From the NCBI GenBank assembly GCA_040756735.1, contig JBFLYC010000024.1, positions 1 through 54,624 on the forward strand: 54,624 bases of DNA, in the 5' to 3' direction. The translations under genes and the position numbers were made by a program. Shown here one piece after another: positions 33,210 to 41,600 of this stretch; the first letter of the stretch is position 1, and every line of letters begins with the position of its first letter. The stretch is from JBFLYC01 sp040756735. GTDB taxonomy: Bacteria > Bacillota > DSM-16504 > Desulfitibacterales > Desulfitibacteraceae. The notes beneath the pieces were generated by a model. It did not search any database. It was not told the DNA's origin and was given only the letters and a program-made list of their open reading frames with translations.

Positions 33210-33516
33210 CGCTCCTTCTCCCTGTACCAAACTGGGTTTCAATCACCATACCATCTTCTAATGGTGTAATGCATGTACGAACATTAGGCACCCCATTTAC
33301 AACCATAATACAGTCTGTACACTGCCCAATGCCGCAAAAAACTCCCCTGGGTTCTTTTAGTTTGCTGGTATACCTGTGAATACGAATGTTATTGGCGAGC
33401 AGCGCCGCTGCAATCATTTCTCCCCTTTTCCCCTTGTAAGCTTTGCCATCATAGGTAAAGCTTATTAATTCCCCTTCAGGCTCCCGGCCTAGTATGGGAT
33501 GGTCAATTATCCTCAT
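33196..33516 (-). CDS. [2Fe-2S] subunit (HcnA-like) of an amine dehydrogenase
   Basis: 106 residues with the plant-type cluster ligands in GVFCGIGQCTDCIMVVNG and a last Cys in VRTCITPLEDG. HcnA-type proteins are the smallest subunit of hydrogen cyanide synthase-like and D-hydroxyproline dehydrogenase complexes. It opens the dehydrogenase block of the hydroxyproline cluster. Confidence 0.88.
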   Translation of the reverse strand: MRIIDHPILGREPEGELISFTYDGKAYKGKRGEMIAAALLANNIRIHRYTSKLKEPRGVFCGIGQCTDCIMVVNGVPNVRTCITPLEDGMVIETQFGTGRRSDAGV

Positions 33517-33541
33517 TCAACCTCACCCTTTCAAAATTATG

Positions 33542-33673
33542 CTAAAACATTCCTTCTCCTTGGCTGCCGTCTTTCTTTGTAAAGATAATATTCTTCAACT
33601 TATGCCCAACATCCTCTAAATGCACTCTTAATTCTCTTGTATTATTGCACTGATAAATATCAAACCCTTTCAA
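33542..33673 (-). CDS. Short unrecognised ORF at the head of the cluster
   Basis: 43 codons from TTG 33673, ending 26 bp before the [2Fe-2S] gene. The product is hydrophilic (DIYQCNNTRELRVHLEDVGH, then KLKNIIFTKKDG). Composition looks like real protein, but there is no clear ribosome binding site, and a MITE lies 74 bp upstream, so it may be the surviving end of a longer gene. Family unknown. Confidence 0.3.
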   Translation of the reverse strand: MKGFDIYQCNNTRELRVHLEDVGHKLKNIIFTKKDGSQGEGMF

Positions 33674-33746
33674 TATAAAAGCTCATCTGTTATATTAAGG
33701 ATTATAGCTGGAATTCAGGTATTTAGAATAGTAAACTAGTGATTAG

Positions 33747-33905
33747 TACTACAGCGAAATTTAGCAATTAGCGGAGCCATGGGGACGGTTCGAGCGTCAC
33801 CGTAGCGCTGCGAAGGTCCGAAGGGAAGACGATGGAACCGTCCCCATGGCGTAGCGCGTACATGGCGTAGCGATGTAACGAAATAAGTAACCTTTCGCTG
33901 TAGTA
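33747..33905. mobile_element. MITE-like element, intact copy 3
   Basis: 159 bp with the same perfect 13-bp ends as copy 2 (TACTACAGCGAAA / TTTCGCTGTAGTA). TTAG flanks it on both sides (33743-33746 and 33906-33909), a 4-bp target duplication that is the reverse complement of the CTAA found at copy 2. The internal 16-bp inverted pair is at 33776-33791 and 33835-33850. It lies between the divergent hydroxyproline cluster and the FAD reductase gene and may affect both promoters. Confidence 0.88.
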
Positions 33906-33931
33906 TTAGAATTGAGTAGTTGGTGACATTT

Positions 33932-35347
33932 ATGAGCAAACTGACACAATGGATAGTAAAACATAATCTGCTTAAACCTCCGAGTCTGGAAGTCTCTGTC
34001 CGGGGCCAGGAAGTTAATCCCCTAAAAGACGGCGACCATGTTGTGGTTGTCGGGGGAGGCATTGCCGGCAGCGCCTTCGCCCGCAGGCTGCTTTCTTTGG
34101 CAGTCAAGGAAGGAAAGAAGGTCAAAGTCACCATGGTGAACGGTACCAGCTGCAATTACTGCGGCGGCCTTATTACGGACCTGGCTTTAAAAACATTTAA
34201 CCAGACTTATGGATTGAGGGTTCCTAAAGATGTTGTCTTAACAAGAATTAAAGAGTTTGCGTATATCAATTCCCAGGGGTCCTTTGATTTAAGCATTGAA
34301 GAGCCCATGCTGGGGGTACTTAGAACCAGCAGGTTCGGTGTAATCGGCTTTGATGATTCCTTTAAAATGCGCATCTTGGAAGGACTGCCTGATGAAACAG
34401 CGGATTTTCTTACGGTCATGGAACCCACCATAGCAACCCATATACTTCCGCAAAAAGAAGGCGGCAAACCATGGAAGGTTGTAACCAGCAGGCGTAAAGC
34501 AGATGGAACCAGTATCGAACTTGCAGCAGATTTTGTGGTGTTGGCAGGGGGGCTTAAAATGATTGACAGGCCTGTCCTTACTGAGTTTCAAACTTTTACA
34601 GGATACCAACCCCCTCCATTAATGCCTGCAAGCGTCACAGAAATAGACACCAGTCAGGCCCGTGTTAATTTAATGGACGGAAGATTATACATTGTTGATG
34701 GAATAGTACCGGGTGCAGTCATGGGTTTGGTCTCTAAAAGCAAAAACTGGCTGACTCTAACTTCTCTTGGCAGGGAATTAAGCAAAGAAGACTTTGACCG
34801 GCTTTTTTCTCACCCGGAAGTAAAGAAGCATCTGGATTTACCTAACCCATCTCAACATCTCAGGTGTGGGATCATCTGCAAGGCGTCAGTTTACACCGGC
34901 CCGGCCAAAAACTTTTATGGCGACAACTGGGCCGCCATAGGTGACTTAAATGGTTATGGAAGGGTATTAAAAGACGGATACCTGGCTTCACTTCTAAGCG
35001 CCAAATTAGCAGCCGAAACCATCATCTATATAGGTAGGGATAAGCAAAGCCTTTATAAAAACTACTTCCTGCCCATCAGCAAGTTAAAAAACGACAACAA
35101 GGCCGGTATGGCTCTCTTTAAAATTAACACCTTATTAAATCATACCAGCTGTTTTAGCAAATTTTTCATAAAATCTGCTCATCTTGAAGCTAAGCATCAC
35201 AAGTGCAGCGGTCCCATTCACCAGGGAGTCAAGTCGCTGATGACAGGAGACCTGCCCTATAAATGGATTGCAGCGCTGTTTGTGGTCGGGTTGTTGAGGA
35301 GGCTCTCAACACCTTGGGAATTCATTTTAAATATTTCAAAAAAGTAA
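33932..35347 (+). CDS. FAD-dependent oxidoreductase, geranylgeranyl reductase-like
   Basis: About 471 residues. FAD-binding start HVVVVGGGIAGSAFARRLL (near residue 40), later AADFVVLAGGLKM and WAAIGDLNGYGRVLKDGYLA, the order seen in geranylgeranyl reductase/UbiH-type flavoproteins. A Cys pair in NGTSCNYCGGLI could bind metal. The C-terminal third ends in a hydrophobic helix (WIAALFVVGLL) that may anchor it to the membrane. Substrate unknown; lipid or quinone reduction is possible. The ATG is close behind the MITE, so its ribosome binding region (GGTGA) is weak. Confidence 0.7.
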   Translation: MSKLTQWIVKHNLLKPPSLEVSVRGQEVNPLKDGDHVVVVGGGIAGSAFARRLLSLAVKEGKKVKVTMVNGTSCNYCGGLITDLALKTFNQTYGLRVPKDVVLTRIKEFAYINSQGSFDLSIEEPMLGVLRTSRFGVIGFDDSFKMRILEGLPDETADFLTVMEPTIATHILPQKEGGKPWKVVTSRRKADGTSIELAADFVVLAGGLKMIDRPVLTEFQTFTGYQPPPLMPASVTEIDTSQARVNLMDGRLYIVDGIVPGAVMGLVSKSKNWLTLTSLGRELSKEDFDRLFSHPEVKKHLDLPNPSQHLRCGIICKASVYTGPAKNFYGDNWAAIGDLNGYGRVLKDGYLASLLSAKLAAETIIYIGRDKQSLYKNYFLPISKLKNDNKAGMALFKINTLLNHTSCFSKFFIKSAHLEAKHHKCSGPIHQGVKSLMTGDLPYKWIAALFVVGLLRRLSTPWEFILNISKK

Positions 35348-35418
35348 AGGGTTAAATTCAAATTAAGTCAGAATAACATAATCCTCCGGAAGATGTGCCC
35401 GATCCATTTTACAGGCTG

Positions 35419-35838
35419 TCATAAGTTTACCGATCCCTCCATCATCTCAAATCGATTGGAATCGAGGGCACGTAATTTTTCTAATGCTGCTTTAACTTCC
35501 TTCTCCATTCCTAAACGCCTATAGATAATTGCTAAATTGAAAAGCTTTATTAAAAAGATCGCATGCCTGGACACAGGCCTGTTTATCACCCTTAAGGGCA
35601 CTGGTTTATTAATATAATCAAGAATTTGCTTGTAGTATTCTTCAGAAAAAACTGTATTGTCTTGTTCATAACGCTGGGCAAGATACCTAAAGTCCTCTAT
35701 AGCAGTTGCCATCCTGTGAAAAAACGCTTCAGGAAGCCTGTAGCAGACATTTGCTCTTAAAATACCAAACTGGACATTATCCGGAGCTTTATTGACAGCG
35801 CTGTCGAGTCTTGCAAGCCCTTCATTGGCTTTCTGCAT
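35419..35838 (-). CDS. TPR-like protein, probably an N-terminally truncated remnant
   Basis: 139 residues of helix pairs: RLDSAVNKAPDNVQFGILRA, then YRLPEAFFHRMATAIEDFRY and AIIYRRLGMEKEVKAALEKL, resembling the C-terminal TPR region of a longer protein family. The frame begins inside a repeat, the ribosome binding site is poor (ACGG), and it starts 10 bp after the SEC-C gene. I favour a remnant, but a short functional TPR protein cannot be excluded. Confidence 0.45.
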   Translation of the reverse strand: MQKANEGLARLDSAVNKAPDNVQFGILRANVCYRLPEAFFHRMATAIEDFRYLAQRYEQDNTVFSEEYYKQILDYINKPVPLRVINRPVSRHAIFLIKLFNLAIIYRRLGMEKEVKAALEKLRALDSNRFEMMEGSVNL

Positions 35839-35847
35839 CCGTTCCGT

Positions 35848-37092
35848 TTACTTCAAACAACATTTTTTATATTTCTTGCCGCTGCCGCATGGGCACGGGT
35901 CATTACGTCCCACTTTATAGTCAGCTTTGTTTTGCCTATTAAGTTTCCTTGTTTCATTCATCCCATTAGATAGCTTTTCAAAACTATTCTTTAAATCATT
36001 TATATTAAAATTCCCTTGTTCGAATTTTTTCTTTGCTGCTTTTATTCTAAGTTCCTCTTTTTTAATGTTTTCCCTCCACTTAGGCAATTCTGGCCTGTCA
36101 ACGCCATTTATTATACAGTTTACATACATCCTTTCCTCAAGGCTTACCATCATCGTGTCGTAACCTTTATTTATGAGATTCATAACCAGAGGAATGCCTT
36201 TTGTGGAAAGTTGACCACAAAGTGCACTAGCAAGCATTGTTTTTAAAGTTATATCCTTTTCTTTTGACAGAATATCTATAATAATATCCTCACTTTCAGA
36301 TACTTTGGTATTTTCAAGCACACCACATGAATAGTTCCGAAAGTGCCATGTTTCATTCAGATATTCTTTATGAACGGCCTTTACTGCTTCATTAGTCCCT
36401 ATTTTAGCAAGAGCTGCCACAGATTTTTCACACAAAAAATCCCCATCAATTTTTAAATTGTTTATAAGAAAGGGTATTGCATCACTTAACCGTAGCTCCC
36501 CAACAATGTAGCTTAAAAAGGTATCATCCCAGCTGCTGTATTCAGGCGAATAATTATACTGTTGTAATTTATCTCTGAGCTTGTCCATAGGAAAATCTTT
36601 TCGCCCTACCAGCTCATTAATAATTAGCTCACCATAGGAGTAATTAAATTGCTGTAAATTATTACCTTCCCCTGATTCACTATATCTCCAAAGCTCGTTC
36701 CATAATTTTGCTGTCTCTATTCTTGAAAGATAAAACCTATCATTTAATATTTTTTTACCATTCTCCATCCTTGGCCTTATGTCACTATACTGTCTTAAAA
36801 GTTCCAAATCAGCATGAGCTAATATATTGTCAATGTGAAACATGGCACTGCTGTCAATTGGTTCAAGTTTATATACTCTCTTTATTGTTTCTGCTGTTTG
36901 CGGCAGTCTTGCTGCATGGTACAGTAACAAACCGGCATCCTCTTTTTCAGGATCATTTTCATAAGCATCCAGCAGTAACGGCATAATATCCTGGTCGGCA
37001 ATATGACCTTCAACAAAGTACTCTACAACAAATTCCCTAACCTGCCTATCCTCATGCGTAATATATTTTTTTAATTCATTAAACCTTATCAT
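35848..37092 (-). CDS. HEAT-repeat protein with C-terminal SEC-C zinc motif
   Basis: 414 residues: about 330 residues of HEAT-like helical repeats (for example SVAALAKIGTNEAVKAVHKE), then a charged linker and the C-terminal SEC-C motif GRNDPCPCGSGKKYKKCC, which binds zinc as in SecA. Stand-alone SEC-C proteins are widespread; partners and function are mostly unknown. GGAG precedes the start. Confidence 0.8.
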   Translation of the reverse strand: MIRFNELKKYITHEDRQVREFVVEYFVEGHIADQDIMPLLLDAYENDPEKEDAGLLLYHAARLPQTAETIKRVYKLEPIDSSAMFHIDNILAHADLELLRQYSDIRPRMENGKKILNDRFYLSRIETAKLWNELWRYSESGEGNNLQQFNYSYGELIINELVGRKDFPMDKLRDKLQQYNYSPEYSSWDDTFLSYIVGELRLSDAIPFLINNLKIDGDFLCEKSVAALAKIGTNEAVKAVHKEYLNETWHFRNYSCGVLENTKVSESEDIIIDILSKEKDITLKTMLASALCGQLSTKGIPLVMNLINKGYDTMMVSLEERMYVNCIINGVDRPELPKWRENIKKEELRIKAAKKKFEQGNFNINDLKNSFEKLSNGMNETRKLNRQNKADYKVGRNDPCPCGSGKKYKKCCLK

Positions 37093-37318
37093 TTCTTACT
37101 CCTTCCAAATACTTTGCATTATTTTGCCTACATTTATTATACTGACCATCATCCGATTTGCCAACGCGTCCTCCTGCAGCAAAAACCCACCTATAAAATT
37201 TTTCTGGAAATGCTCGATATATATGGTATAAATAATTATAAGGAACTAATATGAACATTGTACCAGTCTCTACCAGCTTAAATATTGCCCATTCACCTTT
37301 TGGTAATAATAGTGGCAT
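37079..37318 (-). CDS. Hypothetical small protein upstream of the SEC-C gene
   Basis: 79 residues from ATG 37318. The first half is hydrophobic (IFKLVETGTMFILVPYNYLY), followed by AFPEKFYRWVFAAGGRVGK and a polar tail. It would overlap the SEC-C start by 14 bp, as in an operon, but no convincing ribosome binding site is seen. It could be a relic of a membrane protein. Family unknown. Confidence 0.3.
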   Translation of the reverse strand: MPLLLPKGEWAIFKLVETGTMFILVPYNYLYHIYRAFPEKFYRWVFAAGGRVGKSDDGQYNKCRQNNAKYLEGVRNDKV

Positions 37319-37381
37319 AAAACTACTGGAAAAACAAAAAATGTAATTGCAGGAGCAAATACAAAGAGTCAATGAAGTAAC

Positions 37382-37723
37382 ATGGATCCTAAAATGAAAC
37401 AAGAAAAAGTCAAGGAATTAAGAGAACAAATTGCTGAAATTGAAACGCAGATTCGACAAAAGCGAATGGAAGAAATGAAGCCTGATAATGATAAAGTGAA
37501 TTCAAAAAATAATGCTTATTATAAAGATGATAAAACTCAAGATGAAAAATCTGATGGGAGTATAAATTCAAAATATATGATTTCTGCAGTAACTGGGTAT
37601 TCAGATTTAAAAAATCAACTAAGAATTGCAACCCATAGTGGTGAGTGTCCTGAAGCGGGCCAAGGTATTGCAAAGAAAATTGAAAAACTTGAAGGTGACA
37701 TGCAGAAAAAAGCGAAAAAATAA
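37382..37723 (+). CDS. Hydrophilic coiled-coil-like protein, possibly frameshifted
   Basis: 113 residues, strongly charged with a predicted helix at the start (KVKELREQIAEIETQIRQKR). At the 3' end a run of A (37710-37723) precedes the stop. Shifting one base there continues the frame as IISDLKKAAKDGVTNPK to about 37825, suggesting a frameshift in the A tract or a sequencing error. Family unknown. It abuts the CodB fragment on the other strand. Confidence 0.4.
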   Translation: MDPKMKQEKVKELREQIAEIETQIRQKRMEEMKPDNDKVNSKNNAYYKDDKTQDEKSDGSINSKYMISAVTGYSDLKNQLRIATHSGECPEAGQGIAKKIEKLEGDMQKKAKK

Positions 37724-37758
37724 TTAGTGATTTGAAAAAAGCGGCTAAAGATGGTGTA

Positions 37759-38027
37759 ACAAATCCAAAAATAGTTGCTATTAAAGCTGCTTTTGAGGTT
37801 CTAGCATATCTGGTAATATCTGCTTGAGCTGAAGCGCCTGCCGCAAAAGATCCTACGGCCAGGACAATACCTAAACCAAGTGTAGCCGGTTCAGGAGGGG
37901 CAATATCAAATAGTCTATCCCAGCCTCCTGTACTTCTAACTGCAGCCCCAATTCCCATTAAAGCTGTAATAATAATTGCAGGTATCGCAACCTTACTCAG
38001 TAAACTAAGCCCTTTATACCCAAACTG
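37759..38027 (-). pseudogene. Internal fragment of a CodB-type cytosine/purine permease
   Basis: The frame reads IPAIIITALMGIGAAVRSTG, then PEPATLGLGIVLAVGSFAAG and ADITRYARTSKAALIATIFG, a characteristic stretch of nucleobase permeases of the NCS1/CodB family. Only about 90 of 400 or more residues remain. Upstream it joins in a different frame to an aminopeptidase fragment, downstream to unrelated sequence. Confidence 0.75.
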
Positions 38028-38300
38028 CGTCTAAATGAATGGGAACTTGCACCCTGCCTCCAAAGGTATGATTAGCGCCCAACGCCACATGAATAGAACC
38101 TATATAAGCCTCACCAGCGGGTAGGTTTCCAAAATCGCCTTGTTTGACGCAAATACCAGTATCTAAAACAGCTGCTCTGTCACTAATATTCATCTTTAGT
38201 ACTTCTCCATCAGGACTACAAATTTCTACTTCTTGAGCCTTTGTTAACAAGCTGCAGAGTAATTTAGATTTTTCATTTATTAAATCATAGTTAGCATATA
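38014..38300 (-). pseudogene. M29-family aminopeptidase fragment with internal deletion
   Basis: The segment NEKSKLLCSLLTKAQEVEIC, then GDFGNLPAGEAYIGSIHVAL and HTFGGRVQVPIHLD, joins two parts of an M29-type (PepS/AmpS) aminopeptidase. In intact proteins about 30-40 residues with metal ligands lie between GEAY and SIH. N-terminal half absent. It ends with a stop inside the CodB junction. A deletion-born remnant. Confidence 0.65.
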
Positions 38301-38572
38301 CCTTTCATATAGGTGTTTGCATAACATATAGCCAAGCCCGCAGACTTATACTTCTCTATAGCTCTAATCATATTGATTTGGGCATCGACATTGTCCTTGA
38401 GGGTATAAAAAGCAGTTAGCCATAATTCATTTCCTCTAAACCACTTAAATGCATCTGGCACTTCAATAACACTAACATGGTTAATAATATTATCTAACCC
38501 TTCTTGCCCAGCTATTATTTCAGCTTTTTTTAATCCCCCAATCTTAAGAGCTTCTTGAATTGTAATACCCAT
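38291..38572 (-). pseudogene. N-terminal fragment of a PucR-family regulator
   Basis: From ATG 38572 (behind GAGGTTAAA) the frame shows the PucR purine-catabolism domain: GITIQEALKIGGLKKAEIIA then VIEVPDAFKWFRGNELWLTA. About 90 residues remain of a protein of 400-550; the C-terminal helix-turn-helix is gone, and the sequence runs straight into the aminopeptidase fragment. It lies 82 bp after the jetC stop. Confidence 0.75.
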
Positions 38573-38653
38573 TTTAACCTCAACCTCTCCCAAGTAACTT
38601 GAGACTAAGTCTAATATCTATCCACTTAAGGTGCATGGTTAGAACAATCGTTA

Positions 38654-41600
38654 TTACATTCGATCCTGCAACAAGGATAATTGTTCCGATTCAATATATC
38701 TAAACTTATCCTCATCCTCTTCAACCCGTACATCCTTAACAACCACTCTCATCCGGCCATCCTGAAGGATATCCTGATTTAAGAGATAGTTAACTCCGAA
38801 CCTTGATGTGATTTCCCTAGGAATTCTATGCCCGGGAGCAATGAGCTGAATGTCATTCTGTTTCATTATTTTGAACATTGGATCCCATAAATAAACAGCA
38901 GAAGTGGCTCCAAAAGGATTATCCGCAATAATAACCTTCTTTGTTCTTATAGAAGTATTAGTTATTGAAAGCATCCTAATGAATGAAATCAGGCATGCAG
39001 CAAAAATGAAGTACAAAGAATTGTTTTGCCCCTCTGAACCAATGGCGTGCTCCCAACGATAGAACCTTGAATTTTCCGGGATGCTTTCAATCTTGTACAG
39101 CCTAACCGCAGCCTTATCCATGTCAGCAATCTGGGCAAGAAGCTCCTTTGTTGAAAGCCTAGCAGCAACACGTTTTCGATCGACAGCGCCTTCCTCGCTG
39201 ATCTCTCTTACAACCCCGTCAACATGAGCTTTCATCCTGAGATGCTTTTCTTTTTCCTCAAATTCATGCAGCCTTAGTTCAATCATATTGATCCGCCTGC
39301 CGTAAACCTCTATTCTGGAGAGAGACTCCAGTTTTCTCAAATGCCCCAGTACAAGCTCGGCTCTTTGAATACACCTGCGTATAAAATCCTGCTGGTAGCT
39401 TTCCAATTTCAATATATCATTGCTGATTTTTTGCATCTGTTCTTCAATATTCGCAATATATTCCATGAAAGCTTCTTTCCTGGTGAGGCATTGGCCGGCG
39501 CTGATTGGTCTGCTGATTTTGCCCAGTTCTTCCAGGGGCTCACGGATGATAAATTGAGCAGTCTCCTCATTGACTGCTTTCAACCTGTCATCCCATTTAA
39601 GGCATAGATCCTGAATAATCTTCTCCAAAAGGCGGTACTCTTTGTCAAACAGCCGGAAATCCTTTATTTCAGGCGCTATAGATCCATCATTTGCCACCGC
39701 TTCCCTTTCTATGAAAGCATCATAGTCCTCCGCCAGATTATTCAACCTGCTATTCTCTTCTTTGATTCTTTCCAGTTGCTCATTTGCACTTTTAACCTCT
39801 TCATCATAGCTTTTTATCAGCAGTTCAATCTGTTCAATCTCTTGAACATAGCGGGTTTCACTGTCATAGTGCGGCAAATCCGCCTCTATCTCCTTTGGAA
39901 GCCCTTTTAATATTTCTTCTAGCTTTACCTGGGCACTATTAATTTTCAAATTTATATTTATAATCTTTTCTCCTACATCATTTAATTTTATGGCATTTTG
40001 GCCTTTATCCGACCTGGCCTTTTCAATCATATTTTGAGAAGGAATACTAATCGGGGGGCTGTTTTCTTCACTCTTTTCAATTTCTTCTAAATCCCCTTTG
40101 TAATCCCTCTTAATTCTAGTCTTAAGGGTGTCAAGTCTGTTCTCATGTTCATCAAGGTCTCTTCTCAGTTCACTTTCCTCAGCTGTCCTTCCGCTCACAG
40201 CCTCATACAAGGCCTGATATTCAGCACGCGCCTGAGCTATGGGCATGTCGTTTTCAACTTCTTCAAAACTGGATAACTGCTCCTTCTCTTTTTTAACATC
40301 ATGGAGTCGCAGCATCAATTGGTTTATCTGAGCTTCTGCCGAATTATATTCTTTTTCCAGCTTATCAGCAGCAGCCTTGATATTTGTGATTTTCTTGCTA
40401 ACGTCCTCAAGCTCTCCCCGTTTTTTGCCCAACTGATCTCTCGCATCTGCCAGGTCTTTCCCAATTTGAATGCTTTGAGAAAGCTTATCAATCTTTTCCC
40501 TGCATTCGGTTGTCAGCTTTAAAAGTTCCTTAACTTTCCAATTTAAAATATCCTTTTCCTTCAAGATGTGGTTCTTCGTTTCGTTTATATGGCGCTGGTG
40601 TTTTTTCAAATCTGTTATTTCATTTTCAAGGGCCTCAACTTTTATTTTATTGCTCTCAACCTGCTCTTTCGGATATCTTGCATGAAAAACTTCCACCTTT
40701 GACAGGTCAGCGTTTAATTCATTTATTCTAGTTTCTGCAGCAGTAATTTCTCTATCAAGGTTTTTTAGTTCTGCTTCAATACTGTGGAGATATTGTTCAT
40801 ACCGGCTGGTATTAATCAACAAGCCCGAAAAGCTGCAAAAATAATATATGTCTTCCTTTGAGCCGTTTTTCATCAACCGTACCATCTCCAGATTCACGAC
40901 CGGAACAGCATAGTCCGAGGAAAAATCAAGCTTCATCCTGCCGTTGATTAGCTTTTCAAAGGATACTCTGTCCACAATGACTGAAAAGGGCAGATATGGC
41001 ATCTCTCGCAAAATCATTTCCTTCTCTTCGGGTTTTGACTCAGCAATCCAGTCAATTCCCGCTTTAACAAACTCACATTTGGCGCTCAATTGTCCTGCAA
41101 GAGCCAGCACCTCTTCGTTGGGTACATAATAACCTCTGTCCTCGGAAAGCTGTTTTTTCTGGCGCATTCTTCCTGCTTCTATCTCTCTTTCAAACTTGTT
41201 CAAGCTTTCCTTGTGAATCAGCAGCTCCAATTCTTCTTGATACTCCCGGATTGTGCTTTTCCCAAGATCTGCTGCCTTCTTTTCCAGCGCTGCCAGTTCA
41301 TGCCGATAGGCTCTAAGCCAGTTATCATGTTGCTTTTTTGCTTCAAGTCTTATATTTATCTCACCTTTTATTTTTTCAGCCTCAAGATCCAAAGTCTGAA
41401 TCTTAGCATCTATAGATTCTATTTTTTCGGTAATGATATCTTTTTCAGTCAGGTACTGGTTCAATTCGGCTTCCGTCCGGCCCAAAAACTGTTCAGGGAA
41501 AAGGACAGCGTCCATTTCTCCGCGCCCAAGAAAAAAACTGTTCAGTTCTTTGAGTTTTTCCCCTAAAACCGTCTCTTTTTCAATGAGGCCGTCAATTGCT

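Noticed and set aside
37410..37758. C-terminal part of the minus-strand frame that begins with CodB sequence
   Set aside because: Beyond the CodB-like part the translation is a shadow of the plus-strand charged protein gene at 37382-37723.
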